From: Serratia fonticola
Lineage (GTDB): Bacteria; Pseudomonadota; Gammaproteobacteria; Enterobacterales; Enterobacteriaceae
Length of the DNA stretch: 64,000 bases
Assembly (NCBI RefSeq): GCF_006715025.1
Contig: NZ_VFMK01000001.1
Span: 3,286,001 to 3,350,000 of the forward strand
Reading direction: 5' to 3'
A program made the translations under genes and the position numbers. The stretch's first letter is position 1, and every line of letters begins with the position of its first letter. Below are positions 60,141 to 64,000 of this stretch, one piece after another. The notes beneath the pieces were generated by a model. The model did not search any database, was not told the DNA's origin, and worked only from the letters and a program-made list of their open reading frames with translations.

Positions 60141-60175
60141 GTCGCCGGCCTGAACTCGCAGACCGGCGACTTCCT
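60141..60175 (+). terminator. Probable terminator after mdtK
   Basis: GTCGCCGG (60141-60148) pairs with CCGGCGAC (60163-60170) over 14 bases, followed by TTCCTC. The T-run is weak. Confidence 0.55.
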
Positions 60176-60326
60176 CACCAACCTTTGCAGAAAAAACCGC
60201 CTTACTGCACATAAGCTCAGCAATCGCGTGAAATACCAAATAAAATTGTGTTTTACCCCTTGCCAGCAGGCGGGTAGCTCGTTAATATTCGTCCCCGCTG
60301 TCAGCCATGACAGACAGGAAAAAGAT

Positions 60327-60403
60327 GCGTCCGTAGCTCAGTTGGTTAGAGCACCACCTTGACATGGTGGGGGTCGATGGTTCGAGTCCATTCGGACGCA
60401 CCA
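60327..60403 (+). tRNA. valV: tRNA-Val (anticodon GAC), first copy
   Basis: 77 nt including encoded CCA. Acceptor GCGTCCG/CGGACGC, D-arm GCTC-AGTTGGTTA-GAGC, anticodon arm CCACC-TTGACAT-GGTGG with GAC, and T-loop TTCGAGT are all present. Corresponds to E. coli valV/valW, in the same place after mdtK. Confidence 0.97.
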
Positions 60404-60423
60404 AATTCCTGCAGCAGTTCAGT

Positions 60424-60500
60424 GCGTCCGTAGCTCAGTTGGTTAGAGCACCACCTTGACATGGTGGGGGTCGATGGTTCGAGTCCATTCGGACGCACCA
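60424..60500 (+). tRNA. valW: tRNA-Val (anticodon GAC), second copy
   Basis: 77 nt, identical to the first copy base for base and separated from it by 20 bp. Probably one transcript processed into two tRNAs. Confidence 0.97.
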
Positions 60501-60627
60501 ATTCTTTTTGCCGTTTCCCAGTGTTTATCGCCCTTTCCTAATTCTTTATGTTCACTGAGACACCCGCAACAAGTCGCCCAAAGCGCATCAGGTATCATCG
60601 GCGCGAATACGCATAAAGGTCATCGAG

Positions 60628-60933
60628 ATGTTGGTATTTAAAGCAGAGTCCCCGTTTGAAGATCTCGACACCGGCCTTACCCGCCGCCGAGGACGGATGA
60701 ACGATGGTTCCGCAGCCTGTGAAGTGAAATTTGTGGCGGGCGCTTTTGGCCAATTACAAAAACGCCCTTACCCGCAGCAAATCCGCATCATTTCTGGCGA
60801 GTTCGAATTCACTGTCGGCAGTGACATTTTTATCGTGACCGCCGGCGAAACGCTGTCGATCCCTGGCGCAAGCCTGTTTGGTTGTTTCTGTCTTGCCGAG
60901 GGGACGTTACTGGAAATTCAATTAAGTGCTTAA
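60628..60933 (+). CDS. Small cupin-domain protein
   Basis: A 101-residue cytoplasmic protein with a single cupin barrel: LQKRPYPQQIRIISGEFEFT and FIVTAGETLSIPGASLFGCF. The usual His residues of metal-binding cupins are missing, so it may bind a ligand without metal. The ribosome binding site is weak (ATCGAG before ATG). It follows the two tRNA genes. No specific function can be given. Confidence 0.65.
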   Translation: MLVFKAESPFEDLDTGLTRRRGRMNDGSAACEVKFVAGAFGQLQKRPYPQQIRIISGEFEFTVGSDIFIVTAGETLSIPGASLFGCFCLAEGTLLEIQLSA

Positions 60934-61375
60934 GGGCTGACGATGAGGCTAACCGCGTTTTCGTGCTAAGTAAGCGTTACCATTTCTTTTACAGCAATGC
61001 CATTTGCGCAACAAACTCGTATCTATGCCCTGTATTTGCGCCACATTTGTCCCTGTTTTTAGCTAAAGCGGCCACACACATCGGTTTTTTATTTTGTTTC
61101 CCGTCGCATAGCCTTTATAATGCGCAACGTCTTTCAGTTGAATGGTTTCAGCCCTTGATCTGCGAAAACGCAATAACGACAAATTCTTATCCTCTTTTTT
61201 TGCGCAGCATACCCGCATCCGGGCATCGGCAGAATTTTTCCACACCATTTCGACTGTGGTCACCTATCCTTAACTATGTTTTGCACCATCAGCCACAGCT
61301 CAAATCCCTTACCGATGGCCTCGCCGCCGGTACCGTTAGTTTTATTATCCATCACAACTTGCAGAAAAAACCGTC
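60934..61375 (+). promoter_or_regulatory. pykF promoter region
   Basis: A 442-bp gap. A perfect -10 TATAAT is at 61116-61121 with TTGTTT about 16 bp upstream as a weak -35. TGAATGGTTTCA at 61139-61150, just downstream, resembles the Cra (FruR) operator type TGAATCGTTTCA with one mismatch; Cra represses pykF in E. coli. The remaining leader of about 225 nt has no recognised RNA element. Confidence 0.5.
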
Positions 61376-62788
61376 ATGAAAAAGACCAAAATTGTTTGTA
61401 CTATCGGCCCGAAAACCGAGTCGGAAGAAATGCTGACCAGCCTGCTGAACGCAGGCATGAACGTAATGCGCCTTAACTTCTCCCATGGCGATTACGAAGA
61501 ACACGGCAACCGCATCAAAAATATGCGTGCCGTGATGGCAAAAACCGGTAAAACTGCCGGTATCCTTCTGGATACCAAAGGTCCGGAAATCCGTACCATG
61601 AAACTGGAAGGTGGCGCAGATGCCGCACTGGTTGCTGGCCAAACCTTCACCTTCACCACCGATCAGAGCGTTATCGGCAACAAAGAGCGCGTTGCGGTCA
61701 CCTACCCTGGTTTTGCTGCCGATCTGAAAATCGGTAACACCGTGCTGGTTGATGACGGCTTAATCGGTATGGAAGTCACTGCTGTAACCGAAACCGAAGT
61801 TGTTTGTAAAGTGCTGAACAATGGCGATCTGGGCGAAAATAAAGGCGTTAACCTGCCAGGCGTTTCTATCCAGTTGCCAGCGCTGGCTGAAAAAGACAAA
61901 CGTGACCTGATCTTTGGTTGCGAGCAAGGCGTTGACTTCGTTGCGGCTTCCTTTATCCGTAAACGTTCCGACGTACTGGAAATTCGTGAACACCTGAAAG
62001 CTCACGGTGGCGAAAATATCCAGATCATCTCCAAGATTGAAAACCAGGAAGGCCTGAACAACTTCGACGAAATCCTCGACGCTTCCGACGGTATCATGGT
62101 GGCGCGTGGCGATCTGGGTGTTGAGATCCCGGTTGAAGAAGTTATCTTCGCGCAGAAGATGATGATCGAGAAATGTAACCGTGCACGTAAAGTGGTCATC
62201 ACCGCCACCCAAATGCTGGATTCGATGATCAAAAACCCACGCCCTACCCGTGCAGAAGCCGGTGACGTGGCTAACGCCATCCTGGATGGTACCGATGCCG
62301 TTATGCTGTCTGGTGAGAGCGCCAAGGGTAAATACCCGCTAGAGGCCGTTACCATTATGGCCACCATCTGCGAACGTACTGACCGCGTAATGCCAAGCCG
62401 TATCGATACCCTGAACGACAGCCGTAAACTGCGTATTACCGAAGCAGTGTGCCGTGGCGCGGTTGAAACGGCCGAGAAACTGGATGCACCACTGATTGTG
62501 GTTGCCACCAGCGGCGGTAAATCAGCCAAATCCGTGCGTAAATACTTCCCTAACGCCGTTATCCTGGCGCTGACCACTAACGAAATCACCGCGCGTCAGT
62601 TAATTCTGAGCAAAGGCGTAGTGACCCAGATGGTCAAAGAAATCGCTTCCACAGACGACTTCTACCGCATTGGTAAAGAGGCGGCATTAGCCAGTGGTCT
62701 GGCGCAGAAAGGCGACGTTGTAGTAATGGTTTCTGGTGCTCTGGTACCAAGTGGCACCACCAATACGGCTTCGGTTCACGTTCTGTAA
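61376..62788 (+). CDS. pykF: Pyruvate kinase I
   Basis: Fructose-1,6-bisphosphate-activated pyruvate kinase producing ATP and pyruvate. The 470 residues equal E. coli PykF. MKKTKIVCTIGPKTESEEML, LLDTKGPEIRTMKLEGG, the active-site IISKIENQEGL (Lys and Glu) and MVARGDLGVEIP with TATQMLDSMIKNPRPTRAE are all present. It is a single gene, with a strong terminator after it, before lpp as in E. coli. Confidence 0.98.
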   Translation: MKKTKIVCTIGPKTESEEMLTSLLNAGMNVMRLNFSHGDYEEHGNRIKNMRAVMAKTGKTAGILLDTKGPEIRTMKLEGGADAALVAGQTFTFTTDQSVIGNKERVAVTYPGFAADLKIGNTVLVDDGLIGMEVTAVTETEVVCKVLNNGDLGENKGVNLPGVSIQLPALAEKDKRDLIFGCEQGVDFVAASFIRKRSDVLEIREHLKAHGGENIQIISKIENQEGLNNFDEILDASDGIMVARGDLGVEIPVEEVIFAQKMMIEKCNRARKVVITATQMLDSMIKNPRPTRAEAGDVANAILDGTDAVMLSGESAKGKYPLEAVTIMATICERTDRVMPSRIDTLNDSRKLRITEAVCRGAVETAEKLDAPLIVVATSGGKSAKSVRKYFPNAVILALTTNEITARQLILSKGVVTQMVKEIASTDDFYRIGKEAALASGLAQKGDVVVMVSGALVPSGTTNTASVHVL

Positions 62789-62817
62789 TAATTAAACGTG
62801 ACAAAAGTTCTCTGATC

Positions 62818-62845
62818 AAACGCCGCTTAGCGGCGTTTTTTTTAT
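62818..62845 (+). terminator. Terminator after pykF
   Basis: AAACGCCGC-TTA-GCGGCGTTTTTTTT: perfect 6-bp GC stem extended by A-T pairs, followed by an 8-base T-run. Confidence 0.95.
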
Positions 62846-63023
62846 CTTCCGTAAACCTTTTTCTGAAAAACGCAACCGTTAACTGCTCATTATTTAGCTA
62901 ATTTCAATTAAGAGTTGTCCCATGGAATCCGGCTGTTTTCCTTCGTTTTTTTAACTATTTTGTAAAACAAGATGCAAGTTTGAGCGAACGATCAAAATAA
63001 AGCACCCTAATACAAAAAAATTA

Positions 63024-63094
63024 TTCTCTTTCGAAAAAAGTTTGTGTAATACTTGTAACGCTACATGGAGATTAACTCAATCTAGAGGGTGTTA
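63024..63094 (+). promoter_or_regulatory. lpp promoter and conserved leader
   Basis: TTTGTGTAATACTTGTAACG with -10 TAATAC (63047-63052), then CTACATGGAGATTAACTCAA and TCTAGAGGGT, is almost identical to the strong E. coli lpp promoter and 5' leader as I remember them. The region upstream (62950-63040) is very AT-rich, as expected for an UP element. AGAGGG is the ribosome binding site. Confidence 0.85.
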
Positions 63095-63096
63095 TA

Positions 63097-63333
63097 ATGA
63101 ATCGTACTAAACTGGTACTGGGCGCGGTAATCCTGGCTTCTACTATGCTGGCTGGTTGCTCAAGCAACGCTAAAATCGATCAACTGTCTTCTGACGTTCA
63201 GACTCTGAACGCTAAAGTTGATCAGCTGAGCAACGACGTGAACGCAATCCGTTCTGACGTTCAAGCAGCTAAAGACGACGCAGCGCGCGCTAACCAGCGT
63301 CTGGACAACCAAGCTCACGCTTACAAAAAGTAA
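63097..63333 (+). CDS. lpp: Major outer-membrane (Braun) lipoprotein Lpp
   Basis: The 78-residue lipoprotein that tethers the outer membrane to peptidoglycan. Signal MNRTKLVLGAVILASTMLAG with lipobox LAGC. The mature trimeric coiled coil has regular heptads (KIDQLSSDVQTLNAKVDQLS) and ends AYKK; the last Lys is the site of covalent linkage to diaminopimelate. Length equals E. coli Lpp. A strong promoter lies in front, a terminator behind and the linking enzyme gene ldtE next to it. Confidence 0.98.
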   Translation: MNRTKLVLGAVILASTMLAGCSSNAKIDQLSSDVQTLNAKVDQLSNDVNAIRSDVQAAKDDAARANQRLDNQAHAYKK

Positions 63334-63352
63334 GATAGCTTCGGTTATTGAA

Positions 63353-63384
63353 AACGGTGCACATTGTGCGCCGTTTTTTTTTAC
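63353..63384 (+). terminator. Terminator after lpp
   Basis: AACGGTGCAC-ATT-GTGCGCCGTT (10 bp with one wobble) followed by a T-run, 19 bp after the lpp stop. Confidence 0.95.
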
Positions 63385-63433
63385 CCCCCGCTTTACTCCC
63401 CCTTTTCTGTTTATTTCCACACATACGTGGGGC

Positions 63434-63460
63434 AAAAAAAGGCCCGGCGAATGCCAGACC
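63434..63460 (-). terminator. Terminator of the L,D-transpeptidase gene
   Basis: On the minus strand GGTCTGGC-ATTC-GCCGGGCC (8 bp with wobbles) is followed by TTTTTTT. It lies 28 bp after the ldtE stop. Confidence 0.9.
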
Positions 63461-63487
63461 TCATCATGCTTAACCATTATCCAGGGT

Positions 63488-64000
63488 TTAATTCAGCGAA
63501 GTGATAGGTGCACCGCCGGTAGTGCCTTTATTCACGCTCTGGGGTGCCATAGAGACCGCAGAAGGGTCTTGTCCTACACTGACCAGTACCGGCATGCCAG
63601 AACGTCTTACCATGGCGCTGTCGAACTCGGCCTTATCGGTTTGCTCATCAGCAGCAAACGCTTTCTGATTTTTAGAAAGCGAAATTGGCATGGTTTGCGG
63701 GTCATCGCTGTCCACTCTCGACAACGGTTGATGCACTTCCACATAGCGCTTACCATCCGGCTCGGCGGACACCTTCACCGGCTCATTGATAATCTGCACC
63801 CTGGTTCCTTTTGGCACCATATTGAACAACGCTTCAATATCATCTGGCCGTAAACGAATACACCCCGAGCTGACACGCATCCCGATACCGAAGTTGGCGT
63901 TAGTGCCGTGGATCAGATATTCACCGCGCCCCATGGCCAAACGCATGGCAAACAGACCCATCGGGTTTTCCGGCCCTGCCGGTACCACGGCGGGAAGCGT
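63488..64000 (-). CDS. ldtE: L,D-transpeptidase LdtE (partial, C-terminal part)
   Basis: The frame is open to the right window edge, so the N terminus is missing. It reads TLPAVVPAGPENPMGLFAMR, then YLIHGTNANFGIGMRVSSGC and IRLRPDDIEALFNMVPKGTR: the YkuD catalytic domain with His in IHGTN and the nucleophile Cys in SSGCIRL. YkuD enzymes join Lpp to peptidoglycan or make 3-3 crosslinks; E. coli LdtE (YnhG), a 3-3 crosslinking one, lies next to lpp, as here. The C-terminal tail of about 100 residues after the domain is Ser/Pro-rich and less conserved. An ErfK/YbiS-type paralogue is the alternative. Confidence 0.85.
   Translation of the reverse strand, partial: TLPAVVPAGPENPMGLFAMRLAMGRGEYLIHGTNANFGIGMRVSSGCIRLRPDDIEALFNMVPKGTRVQIINEPVKVSAEPDGKRYVEVHQPLSRVDSDDPQTMPISLSKNQKAFAADEQTDKAEFDSAMVRRSGMPVLVSVGQDPSAVSMAPQSVNKGTTGGAPITSLN

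Noticed and set aside
60882..61379. 165-codon frame upstream of pykF
   Set aside because: It overlaps the end of the cupin gene and crosses the perfect TATAAT and likely Cra site of pykF; composition is not coding-like.

Overview
The window is chromosomal DNA from a member of the Enterobacterales, most likely Serratia or a close relative (Yersiniaceae). From about 31 kb to the right end the gene order is that of the Escherichia coli tyrS-pdxH-mliC-anmK-slyB-slyA-ydhIJK-sodC-ydhF-ydhL-nemRA-gloA-rnt-grxD-mepH-sodB-ynhF-purR-punR-punC-cfa-ribE-mdtK-valVW-pykF-lpp-ldtE block. The ydgK-rsxABC / rsxDGE-nth / dtpA block precedes it. Genus assignment is inference from protein similarity and order remembered without a search; there is no 16S here.

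Layout. (1) 1-4.2 kb: L-arabinose uptake and use, araF (partial) divergent from araBA, with an AraC-type I1/I2 pair in the shared intergenic region; araD does not follow. (2) 4.2-5.7 kb: a GH1 6-phospho-beta-glycosidase behind an unusual fused double LacI-type operator. (3) 5.8-14.2 kb: ydgK and the Rsx (Rnf) electron-transfer operon, split after rsxC by a reverse-oriented Rob-like AraC-family regulator; rsxDGE-nth then restarts from a separate region. RsxC carries a 35-residue tandem repeat. (4) 14.2-20.3 kb: an accessory island between nth and dtpA: a Gfo/Idh/MocA oxidoreductase, a TetR/MFS pair, an AT-rich two-gene unit (TIM-barrel isomerase plus secreted cupin) and about 1 kb of gene remnants. 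(5) 20.3-31 kb: dtpA, a Tat-exported prolyl oligopeptidase, the sutR/ydcO divergent pair, an APH(6)-like kinase, small stress-type genes, yjbD, a DapA-like gene with a structured leader containing a small ORF, and gstA. (6) 31-64 kb: the conserved E. coli-like block, with local additions: an AT-rich secreted TIM-barrel protein between sodC and ydhF, and a LysR/NAD(P)-binding pair and eptA between ydhL and nemR.

Themes. Redox and stress defence dominate: Rsx (keeps SoxR reduced), Nth, SodB, SodC, GrxD, NemA/GloA (electrophile detoxification), SlyA with the YdhIJK pump, MdtK, and envelope changes through EptA, Cfa, Lpp, LdtE, SlyB and MliC. Many regulator sites can be read directly: AraC, LacI-type, PhoP, SlyA, PmrA, NemR, PurR, a SutR-type palindrome pair and a possible Cra site. 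I see no CRISPR array, complete prophage or intact insertion sequence. The most unusual structures are the interrupted rsx operon with its embedded Rob-like regulator, the small-ORF/hairpin leader before the DapA-like gene, and the AT-rich isomerase/secreted-cupin pair.
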